The notes: generated from the sequence alone by a model not told the origin. DNA of 64,000 bases from Paraspadella gotoi (GCA_051294375.1 CM119267.1:19154773-19218772), one strand, 5' to 3'; shown: positions 36,201-49,442, numbered from the stretch's first letter. Program-made: numbers and translations.

Positions 36201-38930
36201 TTCTACATGCTTGTGGTTTATCACAATCACTGATCATGCAACTTTTATTCATTATATATTTTTTGAATAAAATATGCTATAATTAAGTGCAATTAATTCT
36301 CTTTTGTAGGTCATAAGCGAAACTATTCTCAATGTTATTATCATTCTAATATAAATTGAACCATAAGATTGTAATTAAGAGTATTAGCAAGTTTATATAT
36401 AGTGAATTATAAAATAAATAAGCACTGTTAATAAAAGAGACAAACATCAAAGAGCAAGACTTAAATAATATCTTAGATTTAGTTAGATATCACAACGGCC
36501 CTTCTCTTCCAACCGCTTCTTTGCTAACCCCAAACCCCCCTAGGCCCCGTCATCCATCTCCCCCGTGTGTAACCGCATGGGCGCCCCTCGCTCACTCCTA
36601 AACCTTCAGCTGCGTCGCCCACGAAAATTTTCCTTTGTATCACCGTTTCCTTTACTGTCCCGTCGTGCTTGGTCTGCGATCTTATTACCTCATAGTTTTA
36701 ATTTAGAAGCTATAAAACTCCATATATTGCTCTCGTTGTGTTTTTCATTTTGAAAAAAATTCCATTCTTTGGGTGTCTCTCAAATCCTGTTATATATCTT
36801 TTTTAGACTCTCAGAATTCAATTATTTGAGAAAGAAGGAAGAGGAAAGAGCATGGCCATTTATTCGTTTAATTTTTTTCTCTGCTTCTCTCTTAAATTTT
36901 CTTTCGAGTTACATTGTTGAAATTCGTGTTTTAAAAATCTCTATTATTTTAGTTTGTGTTCAGAGAGATTATAGAATAATTTAATAGAGAGCAAAGAAAT
37001 GGAGGAGAAGAGCTAGCCAAAAGTAATAATGTATAGAGAAGCAGCGTTGAATAAAACCGAAAAAACATAAAAAAAAATAAACAATACTTAAGGTAGTTTT
37101 GATATGTCAAAAATGACACTTCGTGTTTTGTCAGCCCGGTGCGACGACGCATTTCCTCAAATCAGTATTCGCTTTTTTTCGCCCGGACGTGGGCGGACTC
37201 GTGGCTAGGGCGTCGTCGTTATCATACACAACGAAATTAGTCGAATTAAAGTAAACATACCGAACGATCGTTGTTAACTTGCTTCGGGCATAAGTTCCTT
37301 ATAAGGTGTTTTATTCTATGGGTAGACCTAAGATAAGCCAAAATCGTTTATTTCCTTATCATGCTTTTTCTTGATTACTCTCAACTACGTGAATTTCCTT
37401 AAAATTCGCCAATTAAAAAAACTATATTATTTTATTTTAGAAATATATTTATGAACGTATTTTATAAAAACAATAAAATCCAGTAGATTAAGATAGTTAC
37501 AAGCGTTACTCACTCCATTTACATTTCACAACAGAAAATTATGCGAACATAGAAGTCTCGGCCGCGACTTATTCATAAAAAATATTTCTAATCAATTTTT
37601 CCCCGATGTCTCAGCCCCGTCTCTCTACCTCTCTCCTCTCATCTCTACTCTTCTCCTCTCTGCTACGTCTCTCTCTGACTCTTCTTCTCTACTCTCTCTC
37701 CTTCTCTTCTCTCTTCTCTAATTTCTCTCTTTTCCGATATCTATGTCGAGTAGGTTTGTCTCCGTGTTATTCTAATATCGCCTCAATACAATACTTATCG
37801 TCTTTCAACCTTTTTTCATCTTCTTTTTCAACTTTTTTTGTCTGCTGCTGGGCTATTAATTTAAATAAAATAAATATTTATAAGAAAATACATTGGACGA
37901 TAACGAAGAGAGAAAAAAGAAACGTCGACGTCAAACCGAGAAAAAATTGATTACCAGAAAAGAGCGGGAATAGGCGTAACGTTTAGAAGGAAGAGAGTCA
38001 AGAAAAAATATTTGGATAAGAGAAGAAAGAAGAGAGAAGTGGACACGAAATGAGATTGTTTTGTTATTTCGACACTTCTTGACTTTATTTTCGTGCATCT
38101 CTTGGAGCTTTTATCCGAACATTTCCATAGTTAAGTTAGAGAAAGACTCAATTTTGGGGATGAAATAAGAAAAAGACGGTTACCAAGAATTCTTCTCTCT
38201 CTCTCTCGTCTTACTGAGCATCTCTCTCTTACTTACTCTCTCATGCATCTCGTCAGACCAAACCACGTCACGGCATAGTCGCTTATCTATTTCTTCCACT
38301 CTAGGAGCAATCGTTAAAAAGGTCACTTTTTTATAAATAAGACTTATCAGTATCGATCTAAATACTTGAGAGCATATTTTTTCTCTCTCCTTCTTTCTCT
38401 CTTCTTCGTTCATACCTGAAGCAACTTATGAAAACAAATTTCATAATTTTTTTTATTGCTGCGTGCAATTTTTAGTTGAGAACGCCTACCTTAGTACTAA
38501 GGATAGAAAAAAAAACAAAAAACAAAACTTAGTAATAGCCAAAGAACAAAAAAAAAATTAGTCGAACGAAAGTATCGACGGGCGGCGGTAATATAAAAAC
38601 CGAAATTCCGTAAATCAGTCCGTCTGTTCCGTCCGTACGTGCCAGTTTATAGTAGTTTTTATGTGTTGTCATATAATTAAGTTACACCAAGACACGGCTC
38701 GTCGAGGGCTGGTCTCGTACTCGTAAAAGCACCACTTGCGTGCTTGAACTAACACTGACAGAGGAAGCAGTTTAGGTTTACATAATTTCAACTTATTTAA
38801 CCATTTAAAATATACTTTCGTTACAAGTTTTTTATTCCTCATATAAGTATTGATACCGGATCCTTCATACGTACAGATCTATTAACTAAGTCGAGCATGT
38901 TGGCCAATTATATAATGATCTCTTCAGCGT
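30251..38930 (+). other. Noisy copy of P without supportable genes
   Basis: Corresponding landmarks of P1 can be followed (E5 near 31,341; 14.2-15.9 kb near 33.0-35.1 kb; C-rich stretch at 36,497; TATA/initiator at 38,592). The sequence is too altered for any frame to be trusted. A short piece at about 31,045-31,160 instead matches 28,240-28,345 of block Q. Confidence 0.6.
31341..31405 (+). pseudogene. Degraded copy of exon E5
   Basis: An acceptor-like ccag is followed by tatgtgaacaacgactcgat and then tgttccgtcagtaatatcag. This is the E5 sequence with several insertions and substitutions, and the donor is not preserved. Confidence 0.4.
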
Positions 38931-38972
38931 ATGCCAATGATCCTGACTCTTTTTCTCTCTCTCTCTCTCTCT

Positions 38973-39037
<65 letters not shown>

Positions 39038-41248
39038 CTCTCTCGATAACGCTAAAAATTTTTAAAAAAGACAACCAAAAAAGTGAAAATAAAGTTTTGA
39101 TTAAAAAACGAATATAATTTAAAAATTCGGACTCGTGAATTTGAAAATGAATAATGGCTTTTTTAAAAAATGAAGGGCTGAACCCGCCGGATCCCGCTCG
39201 GATTCCCCGGGCCGGGTTCCGGGCCAACCCACGTGCTAAACTTTTTCCTACGCTTCCTCGAAAAATTGCGATTGAGAGAAATTAAACCTTTGACCCTTTG
39301 TCGATTGCCTCAATCCGTTAACTGAAACGACGGGGGAAGACGGTGATCGTTTGAGGTCGGCTCCACTTTAGGAAACTATCTAGGAAAAAAAGTTATATAA
39401 TATTCATTTCATTTATTCAATTAAAAAAGTATATAAAACATGGTTAAAACATTCTTCAATATTGGTATGCCCTTCCTCGCATCGACTACTACCATTTCAT
39501 TTGAAGTAACATTATTTTTTTGGCCTGTAACTTTTAAACAATTTAACCTACAAAAAAATGAAAGGAAGCTACTGAAAGGAAATTCAATGTTAAACCCCGG
39601 AAACATTATAATTTTTTTTAAATCAAACAAGGTTTTCAATAGAATCCTTTATTTAAAACTGTTATATACTTTTTTCTTTTCTACAAAACCTACAAAACCT
39701 ACAAATCCTCTAGTTTCCCTATATATTGAAGCTTTCCAGAGACCTGCTCTGTCATTATCTTGTAAGCAGTTGATGGAGGCCTAAACCACCAAAGCCTGTC
39801 CAAAGTCAGGGACGAGATAGCTATTTATTAAATGATGGATAATTTTTATATTGGTTGTACCAATTTCAATTATCAAACTTGTAGGGCGTTCACGAGTCCC
39901 GGGAGAAGGGGGGGTGGAACGAAAATCTTGACTCGTTTTTTTTGAACCGGGGTCAATTAAAAAATTCACTTTTTGGGTTTTTTTTTTTCTTTTTCAAACC
40001 AAATAGAGGAAAAAAACATTACGACGAAGTTTTTCTCGGTTGACAAATGAAATCTTGTGATCGGATTTCCTTCTGGTTTAATTGGCTTAAAATATCGAAC
40101 GCGTTGTCAGCCAGAAAATTTCAAAATCGATTTTTTTTTAATCTGCTTTCTTTAGCTTAGCCCAGGAAATCTTGTGAAAGATATTTCATTATCATTAAAT
40201 TGTCTCTTTCGTTTGTAGCGTCTAATAAAAGAATTCGTATCAAATATTGAAAAAAAAAAGATTTCATATATCATTATTTGCCTTATTTCCAATTAGTTCA
40301 TTATTCCGTTTATTTTTTTTTTCAAACGCAAACCACGCCAGTCATTGAAAAACATTTTAACTCCTCAAAAACTTAAGATTAATTGAGATTGACCCCGGAA
40401 CAGAGAAAGGGCACGCGTGCGCAAAACGGTTTTTTTAAAAAAGGGTCACCTACTCTCGCATCATAAAAAATAATAGAGTTTTTAGTCTCGATTGTTTCTT
40501 TAATTTTGCTTTCCTTAAAGTTATTTTTTTTACCTTCGGCAAACCGGTTTAATTAGCTTATAGAATTAAAGAAAATTAAGATTAATCGAAAAAAAAAACC
40601 GAATGAATTATAGTTTTTTCTTAAAAGAATCGTTTAAAAAAAAGAAAGACTATTTTGGATCCGACTGAACGATTTATTCCTGAAATCCAGCTTTTCTTCT
40701 CAACAATTGTTCAGTATTTCATGCCCCAGAAAATTGTTAGTTTTTGACATAGAAAAAGTATAAGTTTTAAATTTCAGTTATTTCAAGAATAACGCTGCTT
40801 CGAATGGGATAATTGGTAATTCTTGCCGGTGACGAGGGAAATTTATAAATTTTTTGAGCATTTTTCAAAAGAATAATATATTTTGAAACCTTTTCTCCCG
40901 ATATATTTTGCGTTTCAATTTGGCCCCAAGCTTAAACAGGATGCTCTTGATCAAAGAAAAAGAAATAGGCCAAAATTGGAATGTTTAAAGAGTCTATCTC
41001 TTTCTCTCCCTCTCAGGATTTTGTTGTTGTCTTTTTTTTTCTCTTGTCTGGAGTTTATCCTAAATGCCGTTTGCGATTGGTCATCAGCTGTGTTTTGAAA
41101 ACAACGAATCTGAGTTAACTCCAGTGGACGCGATTCGAAAACGAGAAAGATTTATAAACTAGAATAATATCATTTAATCGATTTTAAATTAAATTTGAAT
41201 TTAAAATCAATCGATTTTCTTTCATGTCAATTTACCCCAAAAAAGCGG

Positions 41249-41346
41249 TGCCCCAGGTTGAGGCTCGAACTCACAACCTCCGCATAACTCGGTTTTCGCC
41301 TATACGCTGTATAATTACGGCGCGCTAAACGATGCGCCACTGGAGC
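41249..41346 (-). pseudogene. Damaged copy of the tRNA-Ile(UAU) gene
   Basis: It has the same layout as 22,825-22,922. However, the 3' acceptor side reads tgccccag instead of tgctccag and there is an extra T beside the T stem. The D loop and anticodon side have lost bases, and the intron is altered. A cloverleaf would be weakened at several places. Given the flanking error pattern this is probably a misread of the same locus, not a true tRNA pseudogene. Confidence 0.6.
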
Positions 41347-41801
41347 CCTTATTTGGGTTAGTAAGTAACAAATTTTACTGAAGATTAGCTGAACTGATAT
41401 AACATTAATCTGATTAATTTTTTACTCTAATTTTGTTAATCCAATTAAATTCCACTTTAATTTGAAATTATTCTTGTAAGCGGTCAATTTACTTTAAGTT
41501 TCGCGCAACTCATGTTTTTTTTATCAATTTTTCATTCGAAAACAATTTTTGTCTGTTACTCATCGATGAGTTATGCTTTTAAAATGTTCACAAATCCTTT
41601 TAACGCCAACAAGTGTTCATTTGTATTCGTATCACAAAATGGAAATTCTCAATTTGACTCATCTTTTGACTCATCTATTTTTTTTTCATTCTTCAGGATA
41701 TCGTCTATTCTTCTTCCCGGATTTTTTTTTTATTATACCGAAATAATTTTTCTATTTAAAACAAAGCTGAATCTTTTATGGACCACTCTCTCTCCTCTCT
41801 C

Positions 41802-41880
<79 letters not shown>

Positions 41881-42137
41881 CATTCTCACCTTTTTTTTCC
41901 CTTCGTGCGTGGCCGGGCGTGTCATCTTCGTCGTCGTCGTTCGTCGTCTCGTCGTCGTCGTCGTCGTCGGTCGGTTTCTCGATAAACTAGACTGCGAATT
42001 TGTGAATTTTCGACCGAATCGAAAAATGTGGAACGCGGAATCGCGAGCAACTTCAACGAATCGCGAAACTTTCACGAAAACCAAGAAATTCCCATCTTTC
42101 CATCTTTCGATCCCGTTTCGGGAAAATCTCGATCCAG

Positions 42138-42251
42138 CCGGCGATAGGGCTTACCCACCCGAAGGCCTTACCCCGCCGCGGAGCAGAGTCGGTCCCCGTC
42201 GCAGCTTCTCAGGAAAATGCACGGACCGTTGCAGATAGCAAGGACGGCGAG
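42138..42251 (+). CDS. Candidate exon E6 (strand uncertain)
   Basis: An acceptor-like ctcgatccag precedes 42,138 and a GAG|GTGACC donor follows 42,251, giving 114 nt with phase 0 in and out. That agrees with E5. The peptide runs PAIGLTHPKALPRRGAESV then PVAASQENARTVADSKDGE, hydrophilic like the other exons. Beyond the donor the frame stops at 42,276. Third-position GC is about 69%. The opposite strand is also open (GPIGHLAVLAICNGPCIF) with about 77% third-position GC and its own GTAAGG donor. Strand is therefore not proven by composition. Identical and degraded copies are at 27,788-27,901 and 28,545-28,652. Confidence 0.35.
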
Positions 42252-42625
42252 GTGACCGATCGGACCCTGTGCCACTAGCAGGCCAGTTGGACAACTTCAG
42301 TCTCTCATCGAGTTAATTAAATCGGAATTAGGAACTTTTTTTGAGCGTTTTGTAAGTCAGGTCATCGACTGTTATTTATTTTAAACTATTAATCCTCCAA
42401 TTTTTTAATAAAAAAAATCTACTGGTCACTTATGTTCCAGAATAACCAAATCATTGACCCCAATCTTTAAGGAATTATGATCATCGTTAATTCAATATCT
42501 GTTTTATATTGAATTAACGAGAGATCAATGATTCTTTTGATTATTATAGTTGCCATTTAATTATCGCCTTTTGTGTAATCCAAACCCTTTATAATTGAAA
42601 ATAAGTTGATAACCAAGCTCTTCCC

Positions 42626-42689
<64 letters not shown>

Positions 42690-45600
42690 CTCTCTCGTCT
42701 CTCTCTCGCTCACTCACTCACACACGCACACATCACGAGAACCAGACAGCTTCAATTTCCTTCGCCATTCTATTTTTGCTGTCTTTTTTTCTCTGTCTGC
42801 CTCCCTTTTTCTTTCATTTTTTCTCATATCTGCCGATGAATTGTTGTATAAGGATAGAGTTAATGTGTGTATCATGTACGGATACGTTAATTTTAAAACC
42901 GCCAAGGAGTAATTGATTGAAATGTAATGAAGTCCGCTACAATGTAAACAACAAATTTTGATAGTGCATTTGGATGTTTGAAAAAAAAAAGTGTGCGTGC
43001 CATTAAGCGAGTATTGCAGCAAACAAAAAAGCATCGGTTGTGCATTAAGTTGAAAGTCGTAAAAAAAGGGATGAGAAAGTTCACGGGTGGTTGGCGCCGT
43101 TTAGGAGGGGGTGCGGCAGAGAATCGAGGCTGACATTATCCACTTTTTCCACTGGATGACAGCTCGCGAATTCGAAACAAAAGATTCGATTTTTCTCCGG
43201 GATTTTTTTCCTACCGCCCCTTCCCTCCTTGTTTTTTCTACCCGCGCNNNNNNNNNNNNNNNNNNNNNNNNNCCCAACTACCTCTCCCCCTAAATTTTTT
43301 TCGCTCCTGTTTGTCGGATCGAAGTTTGTCGGTGGCGACTGGGAGATGGCGTAGGATTGAGAGTAAGGTCCTGAGCTGCCGTGGAGTCGAAGGGTGAGGC
43401 AAAGGAGTGAGTTTGGCTTTTGCTAAAAGGGTTTGGTGTTATTGCAGCGTTTATCGCGTTCAAATATTCTTTCCAATGTACGGACTAAATGAGCTAACAA
43501 ATGCCTGAAATGTAAGGATTAGGGATTAGAGACGTATTTGAAATATAATCAGCAATAATTGAATAATTAAATTAATAATGACATTNNNNNNNNNNCGTAT
43601 TTTAAATATAATCAGCAATAATTGAATAATTAATAATGACATTAAAGAAGTCAACGATTTCACAATAATTGAGAATTGTTAACGAAGAAAAAATAGGTTT
43701 CTTGGTTGTGTGACCGTCCGCTGCAATGTTTCATTTACCTTTCATAAACAATTTTAAAAATCCTCATTTTAAAAATCATGGCAAAGATTTCATTACGCCG
43801 GTTCACGGCACCTCGGCGAGACTTTCACGCCGGTTCAGCGAAAAATTCCAGAGGAGTTCAGGGAGACTTTTGTGAGACTAAAGTGAAACTCGGGTGAGAC
43901 TTCTGCCTCATCAACTCGATTCACTCTTTTTTTTTTTCTTCCTCTCTAATTTCCCAGTCGGATTTTCTTGAAAACTTAATCTTCTCAGGAATTTTGTCAA
44001 GTCAATTTTGTTTTCAAAAGCATTTGAATGGATTGTAATTTGCTTTCTTTTTTTTTTCTCAAGTTTTTGCTTCTTTCTCTCGATCAGGATGCGATCCGTT
44101 GACCTCTTGACCTCTGATCCACTTGACGCAATCAATTTATTTTTTCGGGGCGAAATTAACATTTACATTTGAATGCTTTTCTTCAACACTTCCTCTTATT
44201 CTTCGAAGAAAAAAAAAGGAATTCGCTTTGGCTCTACATAGACTCGTCGCTTTAGTCTTTACTTACCCAAACTTGTCTCTTTACTTACCTAAACTTCGCT
44301 CTTGTCTCTTCGCAATCCACCGGGGATGAACGCCTTAACTTTTCCTCTGCCAAAATCGATTCTTATTTTCTTTTTTTTTCTTCGTCGGGATTACGAACTT
44401 TTTTTTTCAGCTTAGAGCGAAAAAGCACAAGGTCTGCGAATACTTTTAAGAGCATTTAAATGTATATAATATATAATATATGTATATAATATAATGCGTA
44501 CATTTTTAAATTGATTTTTTGCTTGTTCGCTATCACGATTTGATTTATTTTAAACCACCGCCAAAATTCAGTAAACGCCTTACATATTCATTTTTGTCTT
44601 TTTTCTCCTCATGATTATTTTGCATAATTTTCTAGTCCCTTCTTTTTGGATTGATTACATTTTGTTTGCGTCTGCGTCTCTGTCTGATTGAATATTTAAT
44701 AAATATTTTTTAAATATCTTTCTATCTTTCGTACTTTCTGTAGAAAACCGACGACACTAAAAATTCATTTATGTTCTTTTCTCGTCAAATCCATTTTCTT
44801 TTCTTAATTTGCTTATTGTCTGTTGTTTTTTATTTTCCTAGAAGATGAAAAAATCCCTGAACGAATTGAATAAAAAAAAAATTCGGCTCTTTTCAGATTT
44901 GGCTAAATGAGTTGGAAGAGCGAGAGAGAGAGAGAGCGAGAGAGAGAGTGAGAGAAAGAGAGAGAGAGCTTTTTTTTCTTGATTTTTTGAAGCAAAAGAG
45001 ATTCTTGTTCTTGGTCGTAAGCGTTATTTAATTCTTTAAAGTTTTTCAGCTTTTTCCACCAAAAAATTGGAAAACAAAAAAAAAAGAAAATATTTTATTT
45101 TTATTTTTTGTTTAAAAAAATAGATTTTTAGCAACCGGTTTTTTTTTACTTTTTTATAGCATTTTTCTCCCTTTTTGGCGCCGATGCCGATGCGTCCGAA
45201 TTCCATTAATACATTTTGCAAATAACCCAATAGCGCAATAGCACAATCTGTTATTTTTAAAACACATAAAACTACTCTTATGGTGGTTTACAAATGGAAC
45301 AGACTCCATTACCTTTTTTTCGNNNNNNNNNNGGTTTACAAATGGAACTGACTCCATTACTTTTTTCCCCGACTCTTTTTTTCTATATATATTATATTTT
45401 ATAAAATCCAATTTTTTTCTCTCAAACAATCGAATTCCATCATCAAAATTTACAATCTCTTTGCTACTTTTGATTTTTTTTTAAATTTTATTCGCGATTT
45501 AGTGTAATTTTGAAATAATTAAATCGCAAAAGGACGGAATCCGTTTCCAATCAACGCACAATCCGTCGAGAGCAACAATGAAAACCGCTTCAAAACTGAC

Positions 45601-45760
45601 ATCCAAATCGAATAAAATGACATAAAAAAAGGAATAAATAAAGTCGATAATAAGAAAGCTCTCTCTTCCCCCCCCCCCTCGCCTCCCTCTCAAGAAAAAA
45701 AGAAAGGAGAGAGAGATGAAAGAGAGAGAGAGAGAGAGAGAGATTTAAGAGATAGGAGAG

Positions 45761-45800
<40 letters not shown>

Positions 45801-46953
45801 CGAGAGAGAGAGAGAGAGAGAGAATCGAATCTCTTTTCGCCTGACGTCAGAATCTCCCGCCCGCCGAGGACAACAACGACCACAATAACAACAACTCAAA
45901 CAAAAAAGATAAATAACTCGAACAAAAAAACTGGGAAAAATAAAAAAAAGAAACAATAAAAAAAAAACCCGAAGTTGAACTCCAAAACAAAGGAGTGAAT
46001 CGACGGCGAAACATCGTTTTCCAAAACGAACTGGACTCAGACGTCGTTTGTTTTCTCGGGTTTTTTACTTATTTTGTTGTTGTTGTTTTTTTTTGTTTTT
46101 TTTTGTGTGTTTTGTTTGTCTTCCTCCGTTTTCCCCGATGACGATGGAAAAAGAAAAAAGTTGGTTTTGGAAGAAGAAACCGAAAAAGTTGATTTCGGTG
46201 ACGTCGTGGAGTCGGAAAGTATTTTACGTAAGTCAATACTCAAAATTTGCTTATATGCAATTTATATATATATATATTTATTTATTGCGTTTACTTAAAT
46301 TTAGCAGTTTTTTGAAAAGCTAATCATATCTTTGATAGAAGGAAAGTGTACTACCAACTCCTTGCTGTAGAGATGAGATTTTTTTTACACTTAATTCTAC
46401 ACAAGGTCTTACAGAGAAACCTCTTTTTTTTTTGGAGGTTCGATTCTTGTTGTTATCCGACAAGAAAACCGCCAAGGGTCGCGACGTCTCCGAATTTCTT
46501 TTTCCGCGTTTTTTTTTCTTTTTTCTTCTTTTTTTGTTCTCCTTTCATTTTGTTCATTCCATTGGTTTCTGCTTAAACTTGGCAACCGAGAGAACGACCG
46601 CTGTTTATTTTTTTTTACGAAACTAAACATAAACAAAACAAAAATAGAATGAAGGAAGAGAAAATTTGGTATTAAGTTAGATTAATTAATCAAATTATTG
46701 TTATTTTTATTGTGCACAAGCGTAGTCTGATTATGCGGCGTGAGTGTTATTAAACCCGAGATGCAGTTGTTTCGAAACGAAATTGCACCCATCTGGTTGT
46801 GCTTTTCATCTTTTTGAGGGTCATTGGAAGGCTGGAAGAGCTTACTTCACAACCGCTGGTGTTTACATAAGCTAAATAAATGTAAAGTAAAATAATTGAT
46901 TTTTTTTTAAGTATCGCTTATAAATTATCGATAAAAAGGATAACTTATCTTTG
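42252..46953. other. Intronic part of block Q
   Basis: AT-rich DNA with CT/GA tracts, 10-N and 25-N gaps and the counterpart of the uncertain ORF (43,086-43,435). I see no other exon with both splice sites. Confidence 0.5.
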
Positions 46954-47229
46954 NNNNNNNNNNNNNNNNNNNNNNNNNNNNNNNNNNNNNNNNNNNNNNN
47001 NNNNNNNNNNNNNNNNNNNNNNNNNNNNNNNNNNNNNNNNNNNNNNNNNNNNNNNNNNNNNNNNNNNNNNNNNNNNNNNNNNNNNNNNNNNNNNNNNNNN
47101 NNNNNNNNNNNNNNNNNNNNNNNNNNNNNNNNNNNNNNNNNNNNNNNNNNNNNNNNNNNNNNNNNNNNNNNNNNNNNNNNNNNNNNNNNNNNNNNNNNNN
47201 NNNNNNNNNNNNNNNNNNNNNNNNNNNNN

Positions 47230-47338
47230 CTTCGCCGGAAGTGGCGTCGGAGGTGGCGTCGCCGGCGTCGCCCGTCACTCTCACGTCCTACACGTCGTCG
47301 TCGTACTCGTCGTCGTCGTCGTCGACGTTGGCGAAGGA

Positions 47339-47379
<41 letters not shown>

Positions 47380-47422
47380 TCTCCGACAACGAACCGAGGT
47401 CGACGAAGACGAAGACGAGAGG
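47230..47422 (+). CDS. Exon E7, 3' part: Ser/Thr-rich with poly-Ser and poly-Thr
   Basis: The visible part starts after the 46,954-47,229 gap and ends at a good donor (acgagagg|gtgagt) with phase 2. It reads SPEVASEVASPASPVTLTSY, TSSSYSSSSSSTLAKE, then 13 Thr from an (ACG)n tract, and ISDNEPRSTKTKTRG. The poly-Ser (TCG) and poly-Thr (ACG) tracts are in-frame trinucleotide repeats, as in E3. High third-position GC and the donor support + strand coding. The acceptor lies in the gap. The style matches E1, E3 and E4, so this is probably the same disordered-region gene. Confidence 0.6.
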
Positions 47423-48078
47423 GTGAGTTCGTCTGGGTTGCGATGGTGAGGTGATGGGGCGATGGGGAATTCAGTGATGGAGTCGCCGTTCTCGCGTTCA
47501 AACAAAAGACACTTATAAGCATTCGCCGTCTCTTAAGCATCTCGCTGTGGTAGTTGATGTTTCTATGGTTCTTCGAACTTCGTAAAAGTCGTATTTATTA
47601 TTATTATATCATATAAGACCGTGTTTATCGATAGTTAATTTGGAAAAAAATCTTTAAATCGATATCCATTCAATCTGCCATCTCTCTTTCTCAAAAAAAT
47701 CGAACCATAAAAAAAAGGGGGAAAAAAACTCCGAATTAAATTCCCCCTTTTTTTTCGTCAATAAAATTCTAAAAGGATAAAATTCCCTCGCGACTTAATT
47801 TTTTTTCTCTCTTTACTTCTGACGTCATTAATTCCCTATTCGCCGCCTCCGCCCCCCCCCTTTTAGTCTATCGATGGATGGGAGAGATAATCCAACCCTA
47901 TCGCAGTCGCATCACGTCATTCCGCTTTTCTTTTCTATTTTCCAAACACTTTTAATATTTTTTTAATAGTATCGGTTCTCCCTTTTTATCGCCGCTCGGA
48001 TCCCGTTCTCCCTCGCCTTTCCTTTTGAAACCGTTTCTTCTTTCTGTCTCTTGTCTGGGTAAACAGTCTCTCAGACAC

Positions 48079-48166
48079 GCTCTCTCTCTCTCTCTCTCTC
48101 TCAAGAGAGTAGATAGGCACGTATCCTTATTCTCCTCAAACTGTTGGGTGTTGGACGAAAACTTTG

Positions 48167-48199
<33 letters not shown>

Positions 48200-48205
48200 T
48201 TCTCG

Positions 48206-48238
<33 letters not shown>

Positions 48239-48272
48239 TCTCTAATCTCTTCTCTCTCTCTCTCTCTCTCTC

Positions 48273-48307
<35 letters not shown>
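48079..48307 (+). repeat. (CT)n tract facing a (GA)n tract
   Basis: Compound CT repeats at 48,079-48,307 are followed by GA repeats at 48,432-48,540 before a 25-N gap. The two tracts are complementary, so the single strand could fold into a long imperfect hairpin with a loop of about 125 bases. Confidence 0.85.
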
Positions 48308-48310
<3 letters not shown>

Positions 48311-48428
48311 CGTATATGTATAATGTCCTCTCACTCCTCTCTCTTATTTTAGCTTCTTTTCTGATTACTTTCTACTTCTGATATCGCTTTATTTAGTATT
48401 TTATTAACTGAAGTTTTAATTTGTTAGA

Positions 48429-48461
<33 letters not shown>

Positions 48462-48487
48462 TGAGGAGAGAAGAAGATAGAGGAGAG

Positions 48488-48538
<51 letters not shown>

Positions 48539-48641
48539 TTANNNNNNNNNNNNNNNNNNNNNNNNNGAAAGAGATAGTTCGCAAGCAAAATCGAAAATGA
48601 CATTGTTCATTCAAGGAGTGAGAAAAAAGATTTCCTCGTGA

Positions 48642-48797
48642 TTTCCTTCCGAATCATCGTGAGCCCCGAAGGCCTAAAGGTTCGACGGGCTCGTCTTCCC
48701 CTGACGTAACCTGGGACGGCCTCTGTATCGGATTTCGGCCCCAACGGGGCTTTCGTCCTGCCCGATTTCGAACTGCGCCGTTGTCTTAATTTGGGAG
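48642..48797. other. GC-rich coding-like block, strand and frame unclear
   Basis: A GC-rich patch ends at a clean + donor (ttgggag|gtgaga). On + the second half reads SVSDFGPNGAFVLPDFELRR and the first half, in another frame, GSTGSSSPDVTWDG. Joining them would need a one-base indel near 48,715-48,735, and each single frame has a stop. On minus one frame reads FEIGQDESPVGAEIRYRGRP and then a stop. None fits the phases of E7 and E8. It may be an exon damaged by an assembly error, a minus-strand exon or neither. Confidence 0.3.
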
Positions 48798-49285
48798 GTG
48801 AGAAAATTAAGTTGTTTTTGTAAAATTGTGATTTAAATAAAAAGACGTGCACGAGATTCGGATTCGCTTTTCAAGTTTCGTCGTTGTCATCGTCGTCATC
48901 GTGGTCATCGTCGTCATCGTCGTCGTCGTCGTCTTCTTTGTTTATATTTGCGTCAGCGTCGTTGTTATAAATTGACTTATCGAAACGACGTTGCCACGCT
49001 ATGTTACCTACTGCCATGCCTTCCCATGCCATGCCTCGTTCCGACTCGTGGCCAGAAATCTGAAGTGACGATCGAGGAAAAATGACTCTGCCCTCATGTG
49101 ATTTTAATTGATTAATAATAATATTAAGCTAAATTAACTAATGAAACGATTAACTCGACTCAACACACTTGGGGGCAGAAGGGACACCACGTGGCGCCAA
49201 TTTGAAGCCGCCATCTCTCTCCGTCAAAGGGTATGTTTGTCCTTCCCATTACGGGCGCCGAGGACGCCGCTTATCGGCGCCGCCT

Positions 49286-49442
<157 letters not shown>

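Larger units (their letters stand above)
29677..41686 (+). repeat. Block P, copy 2 (P2), largely error-ridden
   Basis: It matches P1 (11,721-23,058) in order and orientation throughout. From 29,677 to about 30,360 and from about 38,930 to 41,686 the match is close, with frequent one-base indels. Between about 30,370 and 38,900 it is poor, with many substitutions and insertions, and long CT tracts are broken into irregular pieces. Near 41,350-41,550 it has about 200 bp absent from P1, between the tRNA and the 14-bp palindrome. It passes without a gap into Q at 41,687. Confidence 0.85.
41687..46953 (-). repeat. Block Q, second copy (contiguous with P2)
   Basis: This is the reverse complement of 23,193-28,352. 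It follows P2 with no gap, which argues that P to Q in this orientation is the real order. It contains 10-N gaps at 43,586 and 45,323, each flanked by the same 40-50 bp on both sides, and a 25-N gap at 43,248. It ends at the 46,954-47,229 gap before the next exon. CT tracts lie at 41,787-41,881 and 42,627-42,708, and a GA tract at 45,717-45,822. Confidence 0.85.
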
